In this document: one piece after another, positions 32,501 through 44,154 of the stretch
Numbering within the stretch: the first letter of the stretch is position 1
Layout of the letters: every line of letters begins with the position of its first letter
Assembly (NCBI GenBank): GCA_004335635.1
Contig: QAXH01005541.1
Coordinates: 1-64,000, forward strand
DNA: 64,000 nucleotides
Source: Chloromonas sp. AAM2
Lineage: Eukaryota > Chlorophyta > Chlorophyceae > Chlamydomonadales > Chlamydomonadaceae
Direction: 5' to 3'
Notes under the pieces: model-generated
What the model saw: the letters and a program-made list of their open reading frames with translations, nothing else
Database searches by the model: none
Told to the model about the DNA's origin: nothing
Made by a program: the position numbers and the translations under genes

Positions 32501-34072
32501 TGTCTCCTGCTGCTGCTGCAGCTGAGTCTCCAGCTCCTGCCACCTGGCAGCTGCTGCCTCCTGCTGCTGCTGCAGCTTGGTCTCCAGCACCTGCTGCGTA
32601 GCAGCTGCTGCCTCCTGCTGTTGCTGCAGCTTGGTCACCAGCACCTGCTGCGTGGCAGCTGCTGTCTCCTGCTGTTGCTGCAGCTTGGTCTCCAGCATCT
32701 GCTGCGTGGCAGCTGCTGCCTCCTGCTGCTGCTGCAGCTTGGTCTCCAGCTCCTGCTGCAGTTTGTTCTCCAGCTCCTGCTGTGCGGCAGCTGTTGTCTC
32801 CTGCTGCTGCTGCAGCATAACTGTGAATCTCTGCTGCTGCTCATCCAGCATGGTTTGTGTCATCTGCAGCAGCTTAGAAGCCGCGTCGTCATCGTGTTGC
32901 TCCGATTCACGGTCAGCTTGCTGCTTGTAGTGTGACACAGGCGTCCTCATCTGCAGCAAAATCACATGTACAGCAGCAAGGCGCATAATACTCAGTGACA
33001 GCTGGCATGCACAAAGATACAACTCAAAACACAAGACGTGTGTACAAGCTGCCGTGAGATGTTGCACACGGCCAATAAACATGCCAACCAAAAGTGAAGC
33101 ATGCACTGGTGATCTTTCCCTTGATCAAACTCACCCCTGGCGTTCCTGCCAGAGGACTTGACACAGCTTGCATGGCTGCACTGCTACGCCCTTTGCGCGC
33201 GCTGCCAGGGGTCAGCTGCGCTGCCTGCTGCGCCCGCCGCAGTTGCTGCGCCAGTTGCAGCCGTTGGACGTCCTTGCTGTGCATTGCTTCCCTGCAATCA
33301 TGCAACCAGGTAACGTGCATGGTTAGCCACGGCACGTAGGCGTGCAGCCTGAACTGGCTGTCATGCAGGTGTGCATGCACGAACCTCAAATGTTGTATCT
33401 GATCCTCCCGCTCTTGGACCACTTGATCAAATGCATCAAGCCTTGCTTGCCCAGCGTCCCGCTGCTCTTTGGCCTTTCCCTGCGAACACAGGTGAACAAG
33501 TTGACATGGAGGTTGAGAGACAGCTAGTGCGTCGGCCAAGTCCGTGACCACTAATGCGACGCACCAGCTGAATGCGCAGTTCCTCGCACTCCTTTTCGCG
33601 CGTCTCGTTCACAAGGGCGATCCTCGCCAGCTCCTTCTCTTTTGCAACTCGCTCGAGGTCGCTGCGAAGGAGAAACCAACATTAATCCTTACTGGCGATG
33701 CACCGGCTGATCGCCTTGCTAAGAGATCGTATCTTGGCTAACGTGCACGGCCACGGTCATAATCAGCGGCGTGAGGGAGGGCATGATGGCCAGCCATGCA
33801 CTGCGTCAGCCCGTCACTGTTGTCAGTGACAGATGCAGGTGCTGTGCCCCCGCTGGAGCTGTGCTGCCCCTACCGGATTTATCACTGCATAATGCAGACC
33901 AGCTCTGCAGGCTGCAGCGAAGTTCGCATGCGTCCTGGCCCACCTGATAGACCCATGACACGACAGGTGCGAAAGCGCTATGCATCCAACCTGCTCACCT
34001 TCTCGCACTTCGCTTCCATGACACCAATACTGCTGCCAGAGCTGCTATCAGCAGCACCACTAGCGCCAGCAT
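23553..34072 (-). CDS. Signal-anchored giant coiled-coil protein, 20 exons
   Basis: A probable type II membrane tether or Golgi/ER coiled-coil protein of about 1557 residues. Exons: 34072-33999, 33661-33565, 33479-33385, 33291-33135, 32950-32213, 31964-31842, 31587-31436, 31061-30935, 30699-29911, 29652-29506, 28239-28080, 27824-27406, 27347-27252, 26971-26771, 26454-26278, 25817-25626, 25268-24954, 24757-24546, 24314-24173, 23813-23553. All junctions agree in phase. The N-terminus MLALVVLLIAALAAVLVSWK plus RSAR is a classic uncleaved signal anchor followed by positive charges. Nearly everything after it is heptad-like. The exon 29911-30699 holds tandem 39-residue units (RRLADSDAQLAAAGATQQEL and so on) and 32213-32950 holds 18-residue QQQQE repeats. 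The exon 27406-27824 is a non-coiled Gly/Ser/Pro-rich insert and its donor is less certain. The terminal exon is taken as read-through to the stop at 23553; splicing at 23632 is an alternative. The frame just upstream of the ATG is closed by TAG, which fixes the start. Confidence 0.8.
28240..29505. other. 1.27-kb intron of the coiled-coil gene; nothing seen
   Basis: The longest intron of the minus-strand coiled-coil gene. I found no exon, RNA gene or element here on either strand. The open frames present lack splice signals and coding-like composition. Confidence 0.5.
29970..30500. repeat. Coding minisatellite, 117-bp and 54-bp units
   Basis: Within one exon of the minus-strand coiled-coil gene, about four units of 39 codons and several 18-codon sub-units (TKLQQQQETAAAAQQELE) are repeated in frame. 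Unit lengths are multiples of three, and variants are mostly conservative (A/V, S/L), as expected for selected coiled-coil repeats. The antisense frames stay open as a by-product. Confidence 0.85.
32290..32820. repeat. Coding minisatellite, 54-bp units
   Basis: About nine in-frame copies of an 18-codon unit of the type LETKLQQQQEAAAATQQV lie in the exon 32213-32950 of the minus-strand coiled-coil gene. They closely resemble the shorter sub-unit in the exon at 29911-30699, indicating an ancestral expansion shared by both exons. Confidence 0.85.
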
Positions 34073-34390
34073 CCTGGGAGGCAATTTGTCGCCCCAGGAC
34101 AGCTAGGCGCCCGAACGTAAAAGCCGGGAAGACATGTGATGTTCAGCGTTGATCTCGTGCATACGTGCTGATCTTTTGCATCATTGTGCTGCCGGCGAGT
34201 CTTGCTGATGATTCAAAGAGAGTTCGTTGGCTGGTTTGCACGTGCAGCACGTGACCCATGCAAGTAAGATGACCTGGGGCCGTAGCCGTCACGCTATATG
34301 CTGCTGCACACATGCATGCTGCTGCACAGAGAATCCCTTGTGCTGCCAACGGCCCGAACGAAGGGGAAAGCACCACGCGAGACGGCCGAA

Positions 34391-34489
34391 CTGTATCCAT
34401 CACATGCCTTCAACAGCGTGAACAGTATATATCACATGCCAATCAACAGCGTGAACTGTATCCATCACATGCCAATCAACAGCGTGCTA
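34391..34489. repeat. About 33-bp tandem repeat, 3 copies
   Basis: Three units carrying ATCACATGCCAATCAACAGC plus GTGAACTGT-type sequence follow one another, the first slightly diverged. No gene association is evident beyond lying upstream of the coiled-coil gene. Confidence 0.8.
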
Positions 34490-35200
34490 GTAAAGTTCAT
34501 CCCTGCAACCCTGCTCCTTGCATTTACTCATACCCACAATCCTCAAGCGGCCAAGTTGCTTCTAAGAACACCAACTGCACACTCCCACAGCAGTTCGAAT
34601 TCTGCGGAAAGCCCCAGCACTGCTTAGACAGCGCATGCACCATGCAAGCTGACGGATTGCTCTCTAAGGGCCGAGCGGCAAGAACATGGTGACGACGGCA
34701 TCCAAAGACAGACATTACAACATCGTATACAGAATGCCACATGGGTTAGACACAGGTAGGCTGACATTTCTTCCTGTAGCTTACCGCCATTTCTTGCTGT
34801 AGCGTAACCCCGTATTTGCTGCGTTAACCCCCCGCGACAACCTGCTCATACACACATGAGTTGTTGATCATTACTCCTTTTATCCATTACTCCTCGAATT
34901 CAGCCAATCAATCAACAGGTGACATGGGTGCCCGACTTTCGCACATCACATACAAACGTCACATGCAAGTTCAGCAGCTCGGCAGCTCGTGAGTTCGGAG
35001 CGTTGCTGCTCACGTTTCCTGTGACATAGACGGGGCAAGCCATGTGTAAGGCATACACGTGCAACACCCATTTTGTTTTTGCAACACCCATTCGAGACAC
35101 TCTCGTTGGCTTTGAGCCAGGTCTTGAATCTCAGCAAGCTGACAGGTGATTTGAAGGGACTGTAGCAGCAGGCATAAAACAGTCCAGTGGACCTCATGAA

Positions 35201-35558
35201 AAGAAAATGTTTGCCAGTTCTGGGACAATTCTTGTGACTGGCACTGGAACCGGTGTTGTGAGTGGTGTGTGTATTGGGCTGTGTGATGGTTCCAGTGTTG
35301 TCGTGTATGATTGGGCTGGGTTAGTGTCATCTGCCCACCATGGTGTTGCGCTGATGTGTGTGTGTGTTGGAAGACGGCCTGGTTCACTGTTCACCGACTT
35401 CTGAGATACTGGCCGGTGCGGATATGGCAGACACACGCATGTTCACACACATGTTCACACGCACACACAGACACATCCAACCCAATAGAAGAGCATTACC
35501 ACTGGTTTCAGTGCACAACGCAAGAATTGTCCCAGAACTGGCAAACTTCTTTTTTTTG
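35201..35558. mobile_element. MITE, about 355 bp, GTTTGCCAG inverted-repeat family
   Basis: The left end TTTGCCAGTTCTGGGACAAT plus TCTTG (35210-35234) is matched by a perfect 25-base reverse complement at 35521-35545, and the outer right end adds an AAGAAG/A-run. The interior has subterminal ACTGGAACCGGTGTTGT and a related inverted copy (GGTTCCAGTGTTGT). There is no coding capacity. No target duplication was identified with confidence. Confidence 0.75.
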
Positions 35559-36523
35559 GACTGGGATACATGCTTGTTACACCAACTGACAGAGTCAGAC
35601 CCAGTGCACATGCAAGTGCAAACATGACAACTGAAGCCTATCTCCAGGGTGTCGCCCAGGCTCATGCGTGCTTGCAACGTCTCCAACATAAACGAATGTT
35701 ATCAGCCAGGGGAGTGGCTCATGCTGCCTTGGCGTCCTCCATCGCCATGCGTGACTATAGGGCTGTCCTTGAGCAGAGTTACTCATACATAATATACTTG
35801 AACACATATATTTACTGCGTTGCGCTCTGTCGCTCCCAGTTGTCAACTCTAACTACCTCAGAAGAAAAGCAAAGAATGGAAAGGAAAGAAGGTGGCATTG
35901 GGAACGGGCAACTGGAGACAAATGCTGACCTTTGGCGTGCTACACCACTTGTCTGCCCGCAGCGCATGACCTGATCGTGAAGTTGAAACTCGACTTATGA
36001 AAGAATTGCACGATGAATTGCTCTCACCGCCTGGCATTCAACTCCAGCTGCCAAATTGAACCAATCTGAGTGGGGAAAAAACTTTTTGTTTGCCTCAAGC
36101 TGTCCATCTTCGTTTGCATGAATTGCGAAGCACAATGTGACACCTTAAACTCAACAACGCCAAACGAGGCGTTGCCTCAAGAGTAGTATCTGAATGCCCT
36201 ATACAGTGACAGTCCCTAGTCCCGCAAACACCAATCAACGTGCGAATAGCGTAATGGAATTTGGTCGGATAAAGGGACAGTCTCTACACTTGGTAAGGAG
36301 GTGTAGCAGCCATATCACGCACGCAGAGTAATTGGCGCAGAAAAGTTGCCTGTGAAAAGCTGTGGAACGCAAATAGGTCCAAGGGTGCTGAACACTAGCA
36401 AAAGTGTGCCCTGCATTCCTCAACAGATGATGAGGACCTGTGTACTACTAGCAAAGAAGACCCCTGAGCCCAACAGGTACTTCAAGCTGGCATGTTTGCA
36501 AGTTCCATGCAAAAGCCACCACC

Positions 36524-36902
36524 CAAAAAAAGAAGTTTGCCAGTTCTGGGACAATTCCTGAGAGTACCACTGGAACCGGTGTTGTAGGTGCCCGTTGTGG
36601 CGAGCAAATGTCAGCCTTGAGGTGCAATTTGCTGTGCGTGGTTCTTACAGGAACTTCTGAGGTGTTTACCTGTCAGATGGGTCACACACCCATTTTGTCT
36701 TTTGACACTGTAGTTCCTGTCTAATCNNNNNNNNNNNNNNNNNAAGTGGCAGTGCACCGTCTACCACAACACGCGATGTTCACCCCGCTGTTCACCCCAT
36801 GTGCGGTTCACACACACGTTTTACTGACACACAATGGTTGCTGGCGGTAATACAGACCAATTCACACAAACTGTCCCAGAACTGGCAAACTTCTTTTTTT
36901 TC
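36524..36902. mobile_element. MITE, about 378 bp, same family, containing an N gap
   Basis: The left end A7GAAGTTTGCCAGTTCTGGGACAAT (36524-36555) is mirrored at 36869-36901 (CTGTCCCAGAACTGGCAAAC plus TTCT8). It shares the subterminal block ACTGGAACCGGTGTTGT with the element at 35.2 kb. Seventeen N (36727-36743) interrupt it. A three-copy TTTTTCAACTTA repeat follows immediately on the right. Confidence 0.75.
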
Positions 36903-37262
36903 AACTTATTTTTCAACTTATTTTTCAACTTATGGCCTGCTGGTCGGCACTGTGGACATGGCATGACATGTGAAAGGTACCTGAATACTCTCATTTGGAC
37001 GTGCACAGGTTGCTTGTTGCTTCTACCGCACAACTTCCCTTGCATCCATGCAATGCTAGGTCACATCCTGCCACACAAAATCCCGCAGCAAATTCAAGAG
37101 CTGATTAGACATGTGAAGAACGGGTTGTGGTAAAAGCAGCACAAGTGCAGTGCGACGAAAGTTGAGAGTTTTGACGTCAGTGTCAGGAAGCACACATTCT
37201 CAGGCCTTTTGGGTGTAACAAGGTTTGCGGACAGGATAGTACCTCAAGGGGTGGCCACCAAC

Positions 37263-37332
37263 ACTACTATCCAGGTGTGTCATAATCCCCTTCACTTGTA
37301 GGTTGGACGGGCTGGAGTCCCTCCCCTCGTGT
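37263..37332. repeat. Dispersed direct repeat, copy 1
   Basis: The block CTTCACTTGTAGGTTGGACG followed by GGCTGGAGTCCCTCCCCTC recurs with few changes at about 38297-38360, 1.03 kb away in the same orientation. A further piece upstream of copy 2 (CTGCGTTAACAACCTGCTC at about 38278) resembles sequence at about 34820-34850, so several copies of one repeat family may be present. Confidence 0.7.
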
Positions 37333-38296
37333 GACCTTATGCATGTACGGGTTTGCAAACTCAAATCTCTCACATTTGAGGTTTGAGATTAACGAACCAT
37401 GATGTCAAAGTGCAGATGCTCGGTAAAACAATGTCAGAACAGTCCTTTTGAGCAGCCGCCAGTGCTGGTTGGGATGAGGAGGTCGTTTGTCGTTCAACCT
37501 GCTCTTTGACAGACGATGGGCAATCACACAGGCACTAAGTGTAGCCCCGCATGAGCGGGTACAGAGCAAACGTATGCATACGCCCGGAAGGGCCATGCAG
37601 ACCTCAGCTTTAGCAAGGCATGACAGTCTTAAGCTGGACTACGATGCCATGTGCAGTATCTAACCCCTTCTATGAGCCTTAGTCAACAGCCTGCTTTGTA
37701 AGCTGCAGTAGGAATACATTGCTCAGGCCTTGACCCATCTTGCGCAATTTGGTGAGCCTTGAAGCGCCAGGCTGACATGCCCGTTCGCATGCCGCTGGCT
37801 AAGGTGCACAGGTGACACCATGCCTCAAGGGTATGGATGTAGCGCCTTAGTGTAGAGTCATCCTTGTTGTACCAGGTCTGAAATCCGAATACCAGGTGGC
37901 CTGGGCGGGGCCTTCGGACCGGGCGCTTGTTTAGGTTGCATTATTGGGATGTTTGCATTCACGTTGCCTACCCGTCCAAGGTTCACATCCAACTGGACTG
38001 ACTTGGGTGGCAATAACTCCTCCAGTCGGACCTGTGTGCAGGCAAGGTGCTGCTGAAATGATTATGGCTGCAGGCATGAACGCATGGAGGGCATGGTACG
38101 GTGCAGCCAGGAGTCGCTGGTATTGTACTACACATAAAACAAAATCAAGCGCAGTAGAGCCATCGTCTGCCGTGTGCCACTTTCTAATGGTCACATGGAC
38201 ATTGACAATGCTTTGTTTTTGCTGCCCGTGCGTCACAGAGTGTGAGTAATCTTGCTGTAGCACAACCGCGTATTCGCTGCGTTAACAACCTGCTCC

Positions 38297-38360
38297 AGGA
38301 GTGTCACAATCCTCTTCACTTGTAGGTTGGACGGGTTGGAGTCCCTCCCCTCTTGTGAGA
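38297..38360. repeat. Dispersed direct repeat, copy 2
   Basis: Second copy of the block at 37263-37332 (CTTCACTTGTAGGTTGGACG, then GGTTGGAGTCCCTCCCCTC), same orientation. It is preceded by a CTTGCTGTAGC...CTGCGTTAAC block that is also found near 34.8 kb. Confidence 0.7.
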
Positions 38361-38477
38361 GCCATGCTACCTTTTTTTGCACTCGCCTGCGGCGCTACAC
38401 TGCCCATGGAATCTCGCATTGGGTCGTTCGTCGCCTGCATAGCAGATGGGCTTAAGTTCAGTCCAAGAACTAACAGC

Positions 38478-38818
38478 GTGGTTAGCAGCGTGTTCAGAGT
38501 TTCGCCAGCACCACGGGCAAGGGCATTTTTGCTTGCGCTCGGCTACCCGTCCGACGAGACTCACCAGCGACCGCAGGGGCAGTTTGGCGGGCAAGGGCAC
38601 AGGCTTTGGAGGAAGGAGCATGGGAAGTACGCCTTGAGCTTCTGGCCGGTGTGCGCCGCTTATACACGTCATTACCAGTAGAACAAGGAGGAAAGCTTTC
38701 AGCTGCATTACGTAGCAGCCGCAAACCCCGGGCGCATCACGAAGACCACTTGCTTGCATACAGCAGCCAGCGTACTCAGTCGACGGAGCTCTCCAGAGTC
38801 CAGCTTGCCGCAAGCTGA
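38478..38818 (+). CDS. Open frame without start codon; uncertain
   Basis: An open frame of about 113 codons ends EDHLLAYSSQRTQSTELSRV plus QLAAS and stop. The middle (ALEEGAWEVRLELLAGVRRL) looks like real helical protein, but both other forward frames and one reverse frame are also open and no ATG or splice partner is evident. It may be a gene relic or transposon remnant in a repeat-rich region. Confidence 0.2.
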
Positions 38819-40638
38819 CTGGTTGGGCAAGGAACAAATGATTTTGGGCTCTTTTAAGGTACAAGTGATCTCAACGTCGCTCGAACCGCTGCACGTGCTC
38901 GTTACTTACTTAATGGCTACGGGGAACGGGTGCTTTGTGTTGGTTTGTAAGAGAACGCAGAAAAGCGGTTGGCCTTTGATCGCCGTCGAATTGCGAGCAG
39001 CGCTGTGTGCTCAGATTCTTGAGTGGTGCGTTCTAACCTTGGCGGGCGGACTTCCGACACCGCAGGAGGCAGCAGTATGGAGCGTTGATGATTTGCATGC
39101 TTGTTGTTGATGCTACTGCGATGCGCCTGTCTTGTGCGCTGCGGAGTGTCTGTTGAGGATGCCCCGCGGGCCAACACCATGCTAACCCTAGGGGCACAGC
39201 TGCGTAAGTATGCTCTATGTTCTCAATCTTCCATGTATGTGCTGGTTGCTTTCGTCATGGTTGATGTGATGTTCCATGCATGGTGTCTTCTCACTGTACT
39301 GAATGGGCTGGGCATCCTGCCTCTTCCCACCTTCCCTTCCACACCCTCTGCCCAAGTGCCCTGTCATCTTTGGAGTTTCCATCGCTGTGTAATATCGGGG
39401 AGTAGATGCTGGATTGAGCGGCCCGGCTCCGCCAAACCCTGGTGAGGACGAGCAGTGGGTCATGGCGCAGCGTGTGCACCATTCAATACATGCATAATGG
39501 CATGTATGATCCTTTGGGGGCGTAGAATTTGCATGGCTGGGAGCGACTGCCAGACATGAACACGTCGCATCTGCAGGTAGACCGTTTCCTTGTGCCTTGG
39601 CTTCTCTGCCAGAGATGACATTCGTACTTTGCACCCTGCTACCAGTGACCTTTCTTGGCTTAACGATTGTCAGGAGCGTAATTCTTGGAAAGATATTGTG
39701 TCTAGCTGCAGTACCGTGGGTTGAACCATGAAAAGCCAAGTAATGATGATGATGAATGATGGTTTCGACACGAAGTCTAAACAGTAGTCACGTGCAAACA
39801 GAAAAAGCCCTTGATAAGCTGGAACACAACAAGTATGTGCAAACTCGGACAAAACGTTGCCATGCAGTTCTTCTCAAGCACGTCCAGCAGAGCTAAGGCA
39901 TCGGCTCACGTGAAGAACACAAACGGAAACAGGCCCCACTTTACATGTTACATGGTTGAATGATCGCCTGGTGCGTCAGCCCATGTCAATCACGAACAGG
40001 AGCAATGTAACATGGTTTAATCTTTGGTCAGTGATTGTCTCAGCACTACCGTATCACTGTCAACACACAACCAAGCCTACAAAGAATTTAGTCAGTCAAG
40101 CTACTCTCGACAGATCTCATAAGAATATCTGCACAACGAAAACATCTGCAAACAAACCATCCGATGCCTCACCCTCTCCTCTTACGCCAACATTCTTCCT
40201 AACCAGAACATTTCGTGGCCACAGAGGCGTCAGCCCGTGTAACGCTTGTGCAGTCAATGAGACCATCATCCTGAGTATTCCAAGATGGCAAACTTGTCAG
40301 AAACAAGCCGCACAAGCCTCGTAAACCAGCATAAGCAAAGCTTCTCTGGACTTCATATGCAAACAGGCTCCCGTGTAAAACAGATTGTGACTGGGCTGCA
40401 GAAAGGCTGCACAGCATCAAGCACGGAAGGTGGCCGCACTTTATCACTCTATAGAAACTGTGAACTTGCACTTGAGTTGAGTGCACGAAGTCTATGCAGT
40501 CTCTTTGCCTCGCCCTGGCAATATAGGGGCAACAGGCTGAGCGCTGCAGCATGCCAGTTCTAAGTGGCTGTGCTGACATACGAACCCATCAAAACATCAT
40601 CTATGGCACAAAGATCACTGGCTAAACACACCCTGCAG

Positions 40639-43600
40639 CTAGTGCTTCTTGGCCTTGCGAGCAGCCTTGGGCTTTGAAGAGTCAAACCCTTGGCCTTTGC
40701 TGGGTGTGCGCTTGCCCAGGGTGGCTGCGGCTAAGGCTACGTCCAGCTGTGGCTCGTCAACGGCTGCCTCTTTGTGCTCATCAGGCCCATTTGACTGCTC
40801 GTCCTGGCTGACATGACTCGTGTGTGTGTGACCTTGCATCTCATCATGCTCCAGTGCAGGCCTGAATGATGTTGTGGACGCATTCTGCACAGAAACATGG
40901 TCAACACGGACACCATCCTTGCGGGTTTGGCACAACACAACTGTATGCGGGAACGTTTATGAACATGTGGGTCGTTTATCAACATGTGGGTCCGAACAAG
41001 GGCGTTCATGAGCGCATGGATATCAAGCAGGCGCATTCATGAACACGTGGATACCGAGCCAGGACCAGGTCCCACCTGACTTATGCTGTCATGGCCATGC
41101 CTTGCATCTGTCTGGGTGACCCCGGTGCCAACCGTGTCCTTGCCATCAGATAGTGTGGCTGCCGTGGTCTGGCTGCCAACAGCTGTTGTCATTGCCGCCT
41201 CCCCATTACCAACGGCCTCTGAGGCTGATGGCACAGCATGATTTGTCATCACATGCGACGCTCGTCTCCCATTGCCATTGACAATCGCAGCCTGCCTCCC
41301 ATCGGTATCAGCTGGTGTAGCCGCACTAATACTTGCTGCTTCCTGCTGAGCTGCCAATGCAGCCGTTGCCGGTTTACTGCTGCCTGATGTAGCTATTGCC
41401 TTGGCTGGTTCAGCATCTGCATTGTCGTTACTGGCAGGAGGGCTGGTAAGCTGCCCAGTGGTCGCAACAGCACTGGCTGCAAGGATGGCTACGCTGCCTG
41501 CCCAGGCCGTGGGACCCATGCCGTCATCTCCCAACACAATGAAGGCGATGATGGCAGACCAGATCGGTGTGAGCGAGTAAACAACCTGCACGGCGCGCAT
41601 GTTCACAGCTTTGAAGCCCACGCCTTCCGAAGCCAATCGCTCCTCGCTTCACTCTGGCTGATGCTGGGAGTTGCGCCCCTGTGTCCCCGCTTGCATCCGT
41701 TGCATAGGTATGCTCCTATGCCTCAGAGCTGTGCCTCAGAGTTGCTTTTTGGCTACAGTTCTGTGTCTCAGGGGTGTGCTGCTGTGTGCCTCTAAGCTGC
41801 GTTCCTGCTTGCCTGTGAACGGTCTCACCTGCGCCAGAGTGGCAGGCACTGTGACCTGACCCTTGGTCTGGAGGTAGGTAGCGAGCGCTCCCGGGCCAAG
41901 AGCTGAGTAAGCGATCTGTTGTGCATGGACAAACATGTTGGACATGAGTAACGTGCTATGTTGAGCTTATCACCCCCACAAGCCCACCCCACCCCCGCAG
42001 CCAGTTGAACTTGTCACTCCCCCAAGCCAGTTTGCTCAGTCAACGCAATGGCTGCCTAAATGTATGAGCTGCTGACAAAAAACCAGATGCAGACGAACCT
42101 CTAGCTTTTGCTGTACAATCTCCCCTCGACATCGGTCACTGATGCAGGGCCATCATGCAGGTTTCAGCACACTCACCAGCACCCAGTCAAGTCAGCTGCA
42201 GATAATGAAACAAAAGAATGCACCGTCTAGCTTAGGCTACCCATAGGTCACTAATCATGCGGGTCCATCATGCCGGTTCAAGCACACTCACCAGCACCCA
42301 ATCCAGCGCTGACACCTCGCCTAATGAATCCCCCAAGCCCTGGAAGCTGCTCATAGTGGTGAAGACCCATATGAGCGAGGCCGTTCCGAGGGTGAACTTC
42401 TTGACAGCTGTCAGGTGAACGGAATTGAAACGTGGCGACAGAAACCCTAGTCGCATGGTGGCCAGGGAATAAAAGAAGCATGCAGCCAGGAGGTAGATGT
42501 CACCAATGGCGACTGGGGATGCGTTTTCGAGGCCGTTTTCGGCAATAGAAGCAGGGCCGGCGCCGTCCAAGGCGATGAGGCATGTGCCTGTCAAGGCCAG
42601 GCAGGCTGCCACCCAGATGCGATTGCTAACTGCCACCCCAGCGAGCTTGGATAGGACTGGCACAAGCACGGCTGTGAGCTGAACAAGGAAGCCGGCCCGG
42701 GTGGCTGTTGTTAACTGCGTGGCGTAACATGCAACGAGGGGCGAGTGTCAGAGGGGGTGGGTGGCTGTGCATGTTGCCACTGCCCTCGAAAACGCTACAC
42801 ACGAAGTAAAGAAAGCAGCCAGACAATACACAAACATGCCATTGCCCTTTTATATGCTCAACTATGTGCACGAGAGAGTGGTGGGCCATGCCAGGTAGAA
42901 GCGCACCCGGCAGGCCCCTCAATCCATATCCACTCTACCATAAAAGCCCTTTGCAACAATCCCTTGCCTGTCGCCCTGTCGAGTTTCTGAGTTCAGCTGA
43001 GCCTCACCTGGAGTCCCATCGCCTGCAGACTTGTGCCCAGAAAGTTGTACATGCCTGCACGCAGAAATGAACCAGCCTGTCGCGCCTTGGTGCCAGCCTA
43101 ATATGGGTCAGTGATTGTAAACGAGTCTCGCCCAGCTAAAAACCTGTGCCTAACTGGCTGATGGAGTCTCTTTGTTTGCCAGGCCTTGGCCAGGACTACA
43201 ATGTTCCAAAAAACTATGCCTGTGCATGATCAAGACGTGTCCAGTCCATTCCATCATGCCCAATACGCTCTGCACGGTTCACGCCTGGGTGTGACTCATT
43301 TGCTTGTAGATGGCAGGGCAGTCTTGCTTGTGCTGTTGGGTGGCCGAAAATCCTCACCTCACACAGGCACATCCCCAGACAAATGTCCTTGCTACTATCG
43401 ACGCTGTGCACCTACCCAGTTCTATGCCTGCTAGCAAAACCAAGTCAGGGGTCCGAGCAAGCAGTGGGAGCGCAGCTTGGCTGGTGTCTGTCCCAGTGAC
43501 TTTGCCTTGGGTTTTGGCTGACTGGCTCTGCCCTTGCTCGTCCTCCTGGCCTGTGCTGCCTTTATGCTGTGCTTGTGAGGTGCTGGGAGCTGTGCGAGGC

Positions 43601-44154
43601 TGCATTATGAGTGCAGCGCCCAAGGCTCCCGCAGCAATGGATGTCCGGATGCCAGTCAAGGCAGCAGGGCTTATTTGCGTTTCTTGATCATAGATATGCC
43701 GAATAGTAGGATTACTGCAGTTTGCACGCATTCCAGGTGAGGTGCTGATTTCATTAGGCTGATACATGTGGCACATGTGTAGCAACACCATCTAAGACCG
43801 CACAACGTTCACATGTTCACATGTGCTTACAGCAAACACAACAGACCAGGACTACTGAAGGATTGGGCTGGCCCCCACTCGACCAGCAGCCTGTTTCAAG
43901 CTGCATTGCTAGCAGATCACTCACTAGGATCCCCACAGAACTGTCACGAAGACCAAAGTGCCCAGCGCTGACGCCAAGGGCTGCTGTGTGGGTAGATTCT
44001 GCTCCTTGGAAATGGCACACGGTCTCGAGTTGCTCCTATGCCTATGGTCTACAAACGATGATATCCCGCCTCGGTGGCGAGTATGGAAGCAATGCCATTT
44101 TCGAGCCACAGAGAACGATGCCCTGCCTCTCAAAGACTGGAAATGCTTATGCAT
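40639..44154 (-). CDS. EamA/DMT-family membrane transporter with long soluble tail
   Basis: A ten-helix drug/metabolite transporter of the EamA type, which exports small metabolites across plastid or other membranes; the substrate is unknown. Exons: 44154-43925, 43714-43416, 43054-43008, 42714-42292, 41915-41829, 41585-41076, 40884-40639, all GT-AG and phase-consistent, giving 613 residues. Family landmarks in order are LGTLVFVTVLWGS-Y-NP (helix 1), LTGIRTSIAAGALGAALIM (helix 2), GIELG-MYNFLGTSLQAMGLQ, TTATRAGFLVQLTAVLVPVL, IWVAACLALTGTCLIALDG, then the second EamA repeat with DIYLLAACFFYSLATMRLG, LATYLQTKGQVTVPATLAQ and VVYSLTPIWSAIIAFIVLG. A basic N-terminus of about 60 residues could be a transit peptide. 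After the last helix, about 220 residues of Ala/Thr/Ser-rich hydrophilic sequence end in a Lys-rich tail (KPKAARKAKKH). The start is the first in-frame ATG of exon 1. Confidence 0.9.
42146..42200 (-). repeat. Duplicated 3' end of a transporter exon with its splice donor
   Basis: About 50 bp here (CACACTCACCAGCACCCAGT with flanks) duplicate 42256-42310, which spans the end of the transporter exon 42714-42292 and its GTGAGT donor. The copy sits in the intron just downstream and retains the donor consensus, so it is a decoy splice site or remnant of a local duplication. Confidence 0.75.

Larger units (their letters stand above)
34073..40638. other. 6.5-kb repeat-rich intergenic region
   Basis: This is the region between the start of the coiled-coil gene and the 3' end of the transporter gene. 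It holds a 3-copy tandem repeat near 34.4 kb, two MITEs (35.2 and 36.5 kb), an N gap (36727-36743), direct repeats near 37.28 and 38.30 kb, and an open frame near 38.5-38.8 kb. I see no secure gene. Confidence 0.5.

Noticed and set aside
32405..32935. 176-codon Leu/Cys-rich plus-strand ORF resembling membrane protein
   Set aside because: Antisense shadow of the 54-bp coding repeat in exon 32213-32950; the apparent hydrophobicity comes from CTGCTG codons.
38301..38681. Plus-strand 126-codon ORF
   Set aside because: Begins in the dispersed repeat and overlaps equally long frames on both strands; no motif or splice support.
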